Assembly: GCA_963751335.1 (NCBI GenBank)
Contig: CAVVUB010000009.1
Location: 186,001-250,000, forward strand
From: Bog-473 sp963751335
Lineage (GTDB): Bacteria > Actinomycetota > Acidimicrobiia > Acidimicrobiales > RAAP-2
DNA: 64,000 nt
Direction of reading: 5' to 3'
The notes under the pieces were generated by a model. The model was not told the origin of the DNA. It was given only the letters and a program-made list of their open reading frames with translations, and made no database searches. Made by a program: the position numbers and the translations under genes. Of this stretch, positions 17,292 through 25,045 are shown in pieces (the stretch's first letter is position 1; every line of letters starts with the position of its first letter).

Positions 17292-18496
17292 CGGCCGACC
17301 TGAGCGTGGGCAACGGGGAAGCGCGCGACGAAGCCAACCGGCGCCGGGAGGACCGGCCGCCCAAGACGGTGGCCCAGCTGCTGGCGGCCAAGGACATCGT
17401 GGTCGCCTGCGGCCCGGGGGGCGTGGGCAAGACGACGACGGCTGCCGCCCTGGCCGCCATGGCGGTGGTGGAAGAGGGTGGCCGGGTGCTCGTCCTCACG
17501 GTGGACCCGGCCCGGCGCCTGGCCGACGCGCTGGGGTTGAAGGGGATCGGGAACGACGAGGTCCGCATCACCGACGAGGTGTGGGCCGAGGCGGCGGCCA
17601 CGCCCAGAGGCGAGCTGTGGGCGGCGATGCTCGACACGAAGCAATCGTGGGACGACCTGATCCGCACGCATGCGCCCGACGAGGCGACGCGCCAGCAGAT
17701 TCTGGCCAACCCGCTGTACCAGAACATCTCGGGACGCTTCGTGCAATCGCACGACTACATCGCCATGGAGCGCCTCTACGAGATCCACTCCGAGGGTGCG
17801 TACGACCTCATCGTCGTGGACACCCCGCCCACGCGCAACGCCCTCGACTTCCTCGACGCGCCGCAGCGCATGGCCGACTTCTTCTCTTCCCGACTGTTGC
17901 GCTGGCTCATCGTGCCCTATCGCTCCCGCCTGGTGAACGTGGCCACGCGCCCCTTCTACCAGGTGGCCGACCGCATTCTCGGCACGCAGTTCCTGGCGGA
18001 CATCAGCGAGTTCTTCATTCTGTTCCAGTCGATGTACGAGGGGTTCGTCGAGCGGGCCGAGGCCGTGACCCGGTTGCTCTCGGACCGGCGCACGACGTTC
18101 ATGGTCGTGTCCACGCTCGAGCCGACGCCGTTGCGCGAGGCCGAGTTCTTCAGCGCGGAGTTGCAGGCGCGCCAGCTGCACCTCGGAGCCATCGTGCTCA
18201 ACAAGGTCCTGCCCGAGTACCTGCGTGACACCCGCACCGACAAGCTGGCCCAATCCATGATCGGCCGAGCCGCCGAATTGGCCGACGGTCTCACCGACGA
18301 TCCGGTGGTGGCCGCCCGCGTGCTGGGTGAGGTGGGGGAGAGCTTTCTGAACTTCGGTGTGGTGGCCCGGCGCGAGGCGGAGCAGCAGGCCGAACTCAAG
18401 GGTGTGCCCGACGTGCTGGTGACCGTGCCCTACTACGACGCCGACATCTACGACATGGGGGGCTTGCTCCAGCTCGGGGCGCGGGTCTGGGGCTGA
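17288..18496 (+). CDS. Get3/ArsA-like ATPase, second of a pair
   Basis: A 402-residue partner of the preceding ATPase. Its P-loop reads ACGPGGVGKTTTAAALAA (about residue 45), followed by LTVDPARRLADALGL, the ArsA/Get3 switch I signature. DLIVVDTPPTRNALDFLDAP (about residue 180) is the switch II region. The middle (YRSRLVNVATRPFYQVADRILG) is an expanded helical insert typical of the Rv3680-like subgroup. The ~35 extra N-terminal residues are charged. The two ATPases probably form a heterodimer. The client is unknown; in mycobacteria the pair is reported to protect during stress. Confidence 0.88.
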   Translation: MTADLSVGNGEARDEANRRREDRPPKTVAQLLAAKDIVVACGPGGVGKTTTAAALAAMAVVEEGGRVLVLTVDPARRLADALGLKGIGNDEVRITDEVWAEAAATPRGELWAAMLDTKQSWDDLIRTHAPDEATRQQILANPLYQNISGRFVQSHDYIAMERLYEIHSEGAYDLIVVDTPPTRNALDFLDAPQRMADFFSSRLLRWLIVPYRSRLVNVATRPFYQVADRILGTQFLADISEFFILFQSMYEGFVERAEAVTRLLSDRRTTFMVVSTLEPTPLREAEFFSAELQARQLHLGAIVLNKVLPEYLRDTRTDKLAQSMIGRAAELADGLTDDPVVAARVLGEVGESFLNFGVVARREAEQQAELKGVPDVLVTVPYYDADIYDMGGLLQLGARVWG

Positions 18497-18565
18497 GGCC
18501 GCGCCGGATGCGGGAGGACCGGTCCGGACCGGGCCCGCCGGCCAATGCGCGTACCATGCGATGAC

Positions 18566-19213
18566 ATGACCCAGCTCATCAACCCCGAGGTGCTCGAGTA
18601 TGCCGACGCACACACGACGGCGCCCCCGGCCCATCTCGAGTCGGTGGACGCCTCGACCAAGGAGGACTTCGCGGCCTGGGGGATGATGGTGGGGCGCCAG
18701 GAGGGTCGCTTCCTCGAGCTGCTCGTCTTCGCCACCCAGGCCACCCGGGTGCTCGAGATCGGCACCTTCACCGGCTATTCGGCCATCGCCATGGCGGCCG
18801 GATTGCCGAAAGGCGGGGCAATCATCTCGCTCGAGGTCGACCCCCACCACGCCACGACGGCGCGGGGCAACATCGCCGCCGCCGGTCAAGAGAGCCACAT
18901 CAGCGTGATCGAGGGCCCGGCGCTGCGCTCGCTCGAGGAGCTGCAGGGCCCCTTCGACCTGGTCTTCATCGACGCCGACAAGGTGTCCTACGACGCCTAC
19001 TACGAGGCAGTCCTGCCCAAGTTGGCGGGCCACGGACTCATCGTGGTCGACAACACCCTGCAGTCGGGGGGCGTGCTGGCCTCCGAGAAGGACCCCCACG
19101 AGGGGGCGAAGGCGCTGCGGGCCTTCAACGACAAGGTGGTCAACGACCCGCGGGTGGTGTGCGTGCTCACGACCATCCGTGACGGCGTGACGCTCATCCG
19201 CAAGGCGAGCTGA
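18566..19213 (+). CDS. SAM-dependent O-methyltransferase
   Basis: A 215-residue class I methyltransferase of the CCoAOMT-like family (methyltransferase 3). ATRVLEIGTFTGYSAIAMA is SAM motif I. The next acidic strand ends SLEVDPHHA. LVFIDADKVSYDAYYE is the metal-binding Asp segment typical of Mg-dependent catechol/caffeoyl-CoA O-methyltransferases, and GLIVVDNTLQSGGV is the following strand. ATG 18566 follows GCGTACCATGCGATGAC; the longer ATG at 18545 lacks family similarity. It probably methylates a phenolic or catechol substrate. It sits in the plus-strand block between the ATPases and the PHP phosphatase. Confidence 0.88.
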   Translation: MTQLINPEVLEYADAHTTAPPAHLESVDASTKEDFAAWGMMVGRQEGRFLELLVFATQATRVLEIGTFTGYSAIAMAAGLPKGGAIISLEVDPHHATTARGNIAAAGQESHISVIEGPALRSLEELQGPFDLVFIDADKVSYDAYYEAVLPKLAGHGLIVVDNTLQSGGVLASEKDPHEGAKALRAFNDKVVNDPRVVCVLTTIRDGVTLIRKAS

Positions 19214-19235
19214 CGGGGCGGAGGCGGCCGACGAC

Positions 19236-20162
19236 GTGCTCGACTACCACCTCCATCTCTGGCCCCACAGCGAGCACGAGACTCCGCTGCGGGTGGAGCA
19301 GCTGGCCGACTATTGCGAGCGGGCCCAGGCGGCCGGGGTGCAGGAGCTGGCGGTGACCGAGCATCTCTTCCGCTTCCGCCAGGCCGAAGCCCTGCTCGGC
19401 GGTTTCTGGAACGACGAGCGGGTGCCGCCCGCGCTGGCCGAGTCCATGGCCGAGTACTGGCGCTTCCACGCCACGGCCGATCTCGACGAGTACGTGGCCT
19501 GCGCGCTCGAGGCCAAGGCGGCGGGCCTGCCCGTGGTCATCGGGCTCGAGGTCGACTTCTACCAGGACCGCATGGACGACGTCGCCACCCTCCTGGCCGG
19601 CTACCCGTTCGACGTGCTGTTGGGATCGGTGCACTGGGTCGGGGCCTGGCGCTTCGACGACGTCTCGGACCCACTGTCCATGGCCGAGTGGTCGAGCCGG
19701 CAGGTCGACGCCTGCTGGGAGGCCTACACGGAGGCGCTCGAGGAGCTGGCGGCGTCACGGGCCTCTGACGTGCTGGCCCATCCCGACCTGATCAAGGCGG
19801 CCGGCCACATCCCGGACGCGCCCGACGAGTGGTGGGACCGCATGGCCGAGGCGGCGGCCTCCTCGGGCATGGCGGCCGAGGTGTCCTCGGCCGGTTGGCG
19901 CAAGCCGGTGGGCGAGCAGTATCCCGCCCTTCCGCTTCTCCGTCGCCTCGTCGAGCACGGCGTGCCGCTGACCACGGCATCGGATGCCCATCACCTCGAG
20001 CACGTGGCGGACCGGGCCGACGACTTGCGCGACGTGCTGGCCGCGGCCGGCGCCGACACCCTCCAGGGCTACCGGTCCCGGGTTCCGCACACGGTGGCGG
20101 TGAACCCACCGGCGGCTCGCCCCGCCGCCACCGGCGTGGGCCGCGGCGGGGCGCGGGGGTAG
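19236..20162 (+). CDS. PHP-domain histidinol-phosphatase-like protein
   Basis: A 308-residue PHP phosphoesterase. The metal motifs are in order: DYHLHLWPHSE near the start, AVTEHLFRF, IGLEVDFYQDRMDD, LLGSVHW, LAHPDLIKA, and TASDAHHLEHVAD near residue 250. This layout is that of HisK-type histidinol phosphatases, which release phosphate from L-histidinol phosphate. A general PHP phosphatase is the alternative. GTG 19236 is used. The Ala/Gly-rich last 25 residues are a tail. The gene ends six bases before the pdtaS-like kinase, so the two are likely co-transcribed. A hisA/priA-like gene lies at 33.6 kb, so histidine genes may be dispersed. Confidence 0.75.
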   Translation: MLDYHLHLWPHSEHETPLRVEQLADYCERAQAAGVQELAVTEHLFRFRQAEALLGGFWNDERVPPALAESMAEYWRFHATADLDEYVACALEAKAAGLPVVIGLEVDFYQDRMDDVATLLAGYPFDVLLGSVHWVGAWRFDDVSDPLSMAEWSSRQVDACWEAYTEALEELAASRASDVLAHPDLIKAAGHIPDAPDEWWDRMAEAAASSGMAAEVSSAGWRKPVGEQYPALPLLRRLVEHGVPLTTASDAHHLEHVADRADDLRDVLAAAGADTLQGYRSRVPHTVAVNPPAARPAATGVGRGGARG

Positions 20163-20168
20163 CGCGCC

Positions 20169-21714
20169 GTGCCCACACCGGCCGAACTCGCCCAGAGCGA
20201 TACCGATCTCAAGCCCGACGAGCTCGAGCACCTCCAGCGCCTCTTGGGCTCGTGGAGCGTCCTGGCCGACCTCAGCTTCTCGGACCTGCTCCTCCTCGTG
20301 CCGGTCCACGCCAACCACGACCGCCCCGACGAGGAGGATCCCGAGCTCATCGTTCTGGGACAGATGCGGCCGAACAACCGGCCCACCTTGGTGGAGCAGG
20401 ACCTGGTGGGCCAAAAGGTCAACGAGTCCCAGTGGTCGCTGGTGGCCCGCTGCCTGCACTCGGGCGAGATCGTGCGCGGCACCATCCACCACCCGATCAT
20501 CGGTGAGCAGGTCCCGGTGGAGAACATCCCGGTGCGCTACGAGGGCCGCATCATCGGCGTTCTGCTGCGGGTCAGCCTGGCTCCGCTCAAGGGGCCGACC
20601 TCCATGTACGAGCGCACCTATCTCGACGTGTTCGAGCGCCTGGCCGACATGGTGGCCCAGTCGGCCTTCCCCTACCCCGACGAGGACGTCGGCACCGAGG
20701 AGGCGCCCCGGGTGGGCGACGGGGTCGTCGTGGTGGATGCCGAGGGCCGGGTCGAGTTCGCCAGCCCCAACGCGCTCAACGCCTTCCACCGCATGGGCAT
20801 CTACGTCCAGCCCGAGGGGCGGCGCTTCGGCGACCTCGACATCGAGGAGTCGGCGGTCGAGTGGGCGCTGGCCACCGGGCGGCCGGTGGTCGAGGAGGTC
20901 GAGCGCCGGCCCGATGTGATCGTGCTGGTGCACTGCATCCCGCTGCTCTCACACGGTGTGGTGGCGGGGGCGATGATTCTGCTGCGCGATGTCACCGACG
21001 TCCGGCGCCTGGACCGGCTGCTCCTCTCGAAGGACGCGGCCATCCGCGAGGTGCACCACCGGGTCAAGAACAACCTGCAGACCATCTCGTCGCTGCTGCG
21101 CCTCCAGGCCCGGCGGGTGGGCGACCGGGCCGCCCGCATCGCCCTGCACGAGGCCGAGCGCCGGGTCCGCTCCATCGCGCTGGTCGCACGAGATCCTGTC
21201 GCGCGATCCGAGCGACCAGGTTCCCTTCGCCGAGATCGTCAGCTCGCTGGTGCAGATGGCCGAGGACTCGGTGGTCTCCTCCCAGCCCATCGTGATCGCG
21301 GTGCACGGCGACCTGGGCGAGGTGGCGGCCGACGTGGCCACGCCGTTGGCGGTGACGGTGGCCGAGTTGCTCCAGAATGCGGTGGAGCACGCCTTCGACC
21401 CCGAGGCGGCGGGCGGTCAGGACGGGGCGGCCGGGCTGGAGGGAGCGGGCGGTGCCGCCGGCTACGCGCCAATGGGCCATGTCGACCTGACGCTCTCCAA
21501 CGACGAGCGGGCGCTCTGCGTCGAGGTTCGCGACGACGGTCAGGGATTGCCCGAGGGCTTCGACATCGAGAACACGGCGAGTCTCGGGCTCTCGATCGTG
21601 CGCGACCTGGTGGTCAGTCAGCTCGAAGGGACGATCGCAATGGAGGCGATCCCGCTGGCGGAGGGCGGCGGGACGCGGGTGGCGATCTCGGTCCCGGTGC
21701 GGGCGCCCCGGTGA
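20169..21714 (+). CDS. pdtaS: PdtaS-like sensor histidine kinase (frameshift near 21184)
   Basis: Cytosolic two-component kinase of the HisKA_2 type. Residues 1-150 form a GAF-like domain (LLGSWSVLADLSFSDLLLLVP) and about 180-290 a PAS domain with ASPNALNAFHRMGI. The phosphoacceptor box EVHHRVKNNLQTISSLLRLQ is near residue 296. In the next frame follow the HATPase boxes VTVAELLQNAVEHAFD and RDDGQGLPEGF...SLGLSIVRDLV. One extra base near 21184 splits the gene between SIALV and HEILSRDP. The order matches M. tuberculosis PdtaS (Rv3220c), which signals to the antiterminator PdtaR. GTG 20169 is the start. The break is probably a sequence error; otherwise the protein lacks its ATPase domain. Confidence 0.85.
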
Positions 21715-21767
21715 CCCAGGGCCCCGGTGACCCAGGGCCCCGGTGACCCAGGGCCCCGGTGACTCAG
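21706..21767. repeat. 16-bp tandem repeat, 3 copies plus a partial
   Basis: The unit CCCCGGTGACCCAGGG occurs at 21706, 21722 and 21738, and a fourth partial copy at 21754 has one changed base (GTGACTCAG). Each unit contains TGA and, across unit borders, the palindrome GGGCCC. The first copy carries the stop of the kinase gene and the last carries the stop of whiB1 on the other strand. The array thus fills the whole gap between two convergent genes. Confidence 0.9.
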
Positions 21768-22069
21768 CGGGAGATGCCGACCCGCTGCGAGCGACGAGCG
21801 GCGAGCCAGGCCTTGCGCAGCTTGCGGCGCTCTTCTTCGGAGGTGCCCCCCCAGACGCCGGACTCCTGGTTGGTCGCCAGCGCGAAGTCCAGGCAGGGCT
21901 CGAGCGCGTCGCAGGAATGGCAGACCCGCTTGGCCGCCTCGATCTGGTCCACGGCGGGACCGGTCGTCCCCACGGGAAAGAAAAGGTCAGGTTCTGTGTG
22001 CCGGCAGGCGGCCGAACGCCTCCAGTCATCTGCGTCCCAATCGACCGTCCGATTCCACATCAGAGCCAT
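21764..22069 (-). CDS. whiB1: WhiB1-like iron-sulfur regulator
   Basis: A 101-residue WhiB protein that binds a 4Fe-4S cluster and, in mycobacteria, senses NO and contacts the primary sigma factor. The four cluster cysteines are C22, C50, C53 and C59 (AACRHTE and CHSCDALEPC). GVWGG at 71-75 is the turn that meets sigma, followed by a basic helix RRKLRKAWLAARR for DNA contact. WhiB1 is favoured over other paralogues because the gene is convergent with a pdtaS-like gene, as Rv3219 and Rv3220c are in M. tuberculosis. GGTGGAGG precedes ATG 22069. A CRP-type site lies upstream. Confidence 0.88.
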   Translation of the reverse strand: MALMWNRTVDWDADDWRRSAACRHTEPDLFFPVGTTGPAVDQIEAAKRVCHSCDALEPCLDFALATNQESGVWGGTSEEERRKLRKAWLAARRSQRVGISR

Positions 22070-22091
22070 GGAAATGTGCCTCCACCAGGAT

Positions 22092-22107
22092 TGTGATCCT
22101 TTTCACA
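22092..22107. promoter_or_regulatory. Perfect CRP-family palindrome TGTGA-N6-TCACA upstream of whiB1
   Basis: TGTGATCCTTTTCACA reads as the exact CRP/FNR-type consensus. Its centre is about 30 bases upstream of the whiB1 ATG. In M. tuberculosis whiB1 is controlled by the cAMP receptor protein Rv3676, so conservation of this control is inferred. A related half-site sequence, GTGAAAAG at 22134-22141, is the reverse complement of CTTTTCAC at 22099-22106, giving 8-bp arms 27 bp apart. Confidence 0.65.
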
Positions 22108-22303
22108 TGATCGGGCCCAAATGGTGCCTGTCAGTGAAAAGTGGTTTACCGGGCGAAAACGCTACTGCCCGATTGGCCTTCCGGCAAGCGGTTTTTCCTG
22201 CTTTCGCGAAGTCCCTGGACGCGGCATTCGTGTCCGGCCACCCCGGGCGGCGGAGAAGCCTTCACCGAGGGGGGCAAGAGCCTCAGGCCGCGTGGAGTGT
22301 CGG

Positions 22304-23002
22304 GTGACGGCCGTCTTTGCGCACAGGGGTTGTACGGAGGGCGGCATCAGAGAGAACACGGTCGAAGCCTTTGCCGAGGCCCGGCGCCTCGGAGCGGACG
22401 GGGTGGAGCTCGACGTACGCCTGACCAAGGACGGTGCACTGGCCGTTCACCACGACGCCGAGGTACCGGGGGCCGGAGTGATCTCGGAGCTGGGGGCGGC
22501 CGAACTCCCCGACTACGTGCCCCTGCTGGCCGACGTCCTGGCGGTGTGCGACGGCATGACGGTGAACGTGGAGATCAAGAACGCGCCGGGCGATCCCGGA
22601 TGGGACGCCACCGAGCTGGTCGCCGCCCTGTCGGCGGAGGCGATCGATGCGGCCGGCTGGACGGGCCGGGTGATCGTCTCGTCCTTCCAGCCGGCGACGC
22701 TGCGGGCGGTGCAGGCGGCGGACGAGCGGCTGGTGTTGGGCGCCCTGTGGGGCGTCGGGGCCGACTCCGGCGGCGGGCTCGAAGAGGCGGCCGCCGAAGG
22801 GTTCAAGGCGATCCACCCCTTCGTGCTGGCCGTGACGCCGCAGCTGGTCGAGCAGGCACACGCCCTCGGCCTGGCCGTCAACACCTGGACGGTCAACGGG
22901 CCTCACGACCTACGGGCCATGGTGGAGCTGGGCGTGGACACCGTCATCACCGATGTCCTGTCCCAAGCCATAGCCATCGCGGCGGGGCGAGAAGGGGCCT
23001 GA
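22304..23002 (+). CDS. Glycerophosphodiester phosphodiesterase family protein
   Basis: A 232-residue TIM-barrel GDPD that hydrolyses glycerophosphodiesters to glycerol-3-phosphate and an alcohol. Signature motifs: FAHRGCTEGGIRENTVEAF (catalytic His and Glu), VELDVRLTKDGALAVHHD (metal ligands and the second His), then NVEIKNAP and VNTWTVNGPHDLRAMVELGV near the C-terminus. No signal peptide at GTG 22304, so it is probably cytosolic. GGAG precedes the GTG by about seven bases, and the frame upstream to 22121 is not family-like. It is divergent from whiB1 across 234 bases. Confidence 0.88.
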   Translation: MTAVFAHRGCTEGGIRENTVEAFAEARRLGADGVELDVRLTKDGALAVHHDAEVPGAGVISELGAAELPDYVPLLADVLAVCDGMTVNVEIKNAPGDPGWDATELVAALSAEAIDAAGWTGRVIVSSFQPATLRAVQAADERLVLGALWGVGADSGGGLEEAAAEGFKAIHPFVLAVTPQLVEQAHALGLAVNTWTVNGPHDLRAMVELGVDTVITDVLSQAIAIAAGREGA

Positions 23003-23121
23003 ACGGCCGGCGGGCCGCCCTCCCTGCCATCGCCGTTGGACCGTGGCCGCCCGGGGCGGAAAACGTCCCGCCGACGAGCGGAATGGCGTGACCAGGCCAT
23101 CCTCCACAAAGATGTTCAGCC

Positions 23122-23899
23122 ATGAACGTCGTCGTATGCGTCAAGCAGATCCCGGATCCGGCCGCCCCGGGCAGCCTCGATCCGACCACTCACACCCTCG
23201 ATCGGTCCGGAAAGCTCATCATGGACGACTCTGACAACTACGGGGTCGAGATGGCGCTCCAGCTGGCCTCGGGTGACGGCGACGAGGTCACCCTCGTCTC
23301 CATGGCGCCCGGCGGAGAGACCTCGGGCCTGCGCACCGGCCTGGCCATGGGGGCGGCCAAGGCCATCCTGATCAGCGACGACGCTCTGGCCGGCAGCGAC
23401 GCTCTCGGGACGGCCAAGGTCCTGGCCGCCGCCATCGGGCGGGCCAACCCCGACCTGGTCGTAATGGCGACAGAGTCGACCGACGGCTACACCGGTACCC
23501 TCCCGGTCCAGGTGGCCGAGCTGATGGGCCTGCCCTCGGTGACCTTCGCCAAGGCGATCACCATCGACGGCGCCAACGTGAAGGTGGAGCGTCAGACCGA
23601 GGCGGGCTACGACGAAGTCGTCTGTCCGATGCCCGCCGTGGTCACGGTGACTGCAGGCGTGGTCGAGCCGCGCTACCCGTCCTTCAAGGGGATCATGGCG
23701 GCCAAGTCCAAGCCGGTCGACAACCTGACCGTGAGCGATCTCGGCCTCGAGGCCGGGCAGGTGGGTGCGGCCGGCGCCGGCCAGGAGATCACCGACGTCT
23801 CAGACGCAGAAGGCGCGGTCGGCGGGAGAGATCGTGGTGGACGAGGGCGACGGCGCGAAGCGCGTCGTGGCCTTCCTCGAGCAGCTGAAGGTGGTCTGA
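23122..23899 (+). CDS. etfB: Electron transfer flavoprotein beta subunit (frameshift near 23810)
   Basis: The small ETF subunit, which carries AMP and, with the alpha subunit, shuttles electrons from acyl-CoA dehydrogenases. It opens MNVVVCVKQIPDPAAPG, has MDDSDNYGVEMALQLA, and the family signature near residue 155-175 (VERQTEAGYDEVVCPMPAVVTVT) followed by EPRYPSFKGIMAAKSKP. One extra base near 23810 changes frame after ITDVSDAE; the other frame supplies SAGEIVVDEGDGAKRVV and a stop two bases before etfA starts. A shift at the far C-terminus of so conserved a gene suggests a sequence error. Probably essential for beta-oxidation here. Confidence 0.88.
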
Positions 23900-23900
23900 G

Positions 23901-24878
23901 ATGGCGATCGACAAGGTCTGGGTGCTGGCCGAGGAGGCCGAGGGCGGCGGCGCGCCGACGCCCGTCACGCTCGAGCTGCTGACCGAGGCCCGCACGGTCG
24001 GTTCGACCGTCGAGGCCGTGGCCTGGGGCGGCGACACCGCCTCGCTGGCCGGAACGCTGGGCGAGTACGGGGCGACCACGGTCTACGACGTGGGCGATCT
24101 CGGCGGCCTCCTGCCGGGAGTCCCGGTGGCCGCGGCGCTGGCCGATCTGATCAAGGGTGGCAACGCGCCCGACGTGATCCTGTTCCCGGCCACCTACGAG
24201 GGCCGCGACATCGCGGGTCGCCTCTCGGCCAAACTCGACAAGCCCGTCCTCACCAACGTGACCGGCCTGGTCGAGAGCGACGGGGGCCTGGCCAGCCAGC
24301 ACCCGGTCTTCGGCGGCAGCCAGATCGCCACGGCCACGTTCACCGGGTCGGGCCCGGGCCTCTTCGTCATCCGGGCCAAGTCGTTCGCCGCTGAGCCCTC
24401 GGGCGGTGGTGCGGCAACGGTCACGAGCGTCGCGGTGCCCGACGTGGGGGCCACCAACACGGCCAAGGTCGTCGAGCGCCACGTCGAGGAACGAAGCGGT
24501 CCCAAGCTGGACGAGGCGGCAGTCGTCGTCTCGGGCGGCCGGGGCCTGGGCGAGGCGAGCAACTACGCGCTGATCGAGGAGCTGGCCAAGTTGCTGCACG
24601 GCGCCGCCGGTGCCTCCCGGGCCATCGTCGACGCCGGCTGGGTGCCTTATTCGCACCAGGTGGGCCAGACCGGCAAGACGGTCAAGCCGACGGTCTACGT
24701 GGCATGCGGCATTTCGGGCGCCACCCAGCACCTCGTGGGCATGAAGGGCTCCAAGAACATCGTCGCCATCAACAAGGACTCCGAGGCACCAATCTTCTCG
24801 GTGGCCGACCTCGGGATCGTGGGCGACGTGCACAAGGTGCTGCCGGCGCTGATCGAAGAGCTCAAGGCCAAGGGCTGA
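23901..24878 (+). CDS. etfA: Electron transfer flavoprotein alpha subunit
   Basis: A 325-residue ETF alpha subunit holding the FAD. The N-terminal half shares the ETF alpha/beta fold (VWVLAEEAEGGGAP through VILFPATYEGRDIAGRLSAKL). The C-terminal FAD domain has VSGGRGLGEASNY, SRAIVDAGWVPYSHQVGQTGKTV, then the family signature YVACGISGATQHLVGMK and NIVAINKDSEAPIFSVADLGIVGD. The start is one base after the etfB stop, so the two are translationally coupled. Together with the acyl-CoA dehydrogenase at 5.2 kb this shows ETF-linked fatty-acid or related oxidation. Confidence 0.95.
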   Translation: MAIDKVWVLAEEAEGGGAPTPVTLELLTEARTVGSTVEAVAWGGDTASLAGTLGEYGATTVYDVGDLGGLLPGVPVAAALADLIKGGNAPDVILFPATYEGRDIAGRLSAKLDKPVLTNVTGLVESDGGLASQHPVFGGSQIATATFTGSGPGLFVIRAKSFAAEPSGGGAATVTSVAVPDVGATNTAKVVERHVEERSGPKLDEAAVVVSGGRGLGEASNYALIEELAKLLHGAAGASRAIVDAGWVPYSHQVGQTGKTVKPTVYVACGISGATQHLVGMKGSKNIVAINKDSEAPIFSVADLGIVGDVHKVLPALIEELKAKG

Positions 24879-24895
24879 TTCGATCCTCTGATCCT

Positions 24896-24919
24896 CCCCG
24901 AGGCGGGTCCACTTCGGGG
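24896..24919. terminator. Hairpin after etfA
   Basis: CCCCGA at 24896-24901 pairs with TCGGGG at 24914-24919 across a 12-base loop, 17 bases after the etfA stop. There is no following T-run, so termination here, if any, would be of the T-less kind common in GC-rich actinobacteria. Confidence 0.35.
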
Positions 24920-25045
24920 CGCGGAGGTAGGTGTTGAACCCCTGAGCGGGACGAGATTCGGCGGCCGGGCGCGGCCGTTGTCGGAGTGCGCCCAGATTCA
25001 GGTGGGGCGGCTGTATCTTCAGCACGTTCGCTAACCCCTCGCCCG

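Noticed and set aside
17213..19099. 628-codon open frame antisense to the ATPases and methyltransferase
   Set aside because: Composition is His/Gly/Arg-biased without domain signals; the sense genes have complete motifs.
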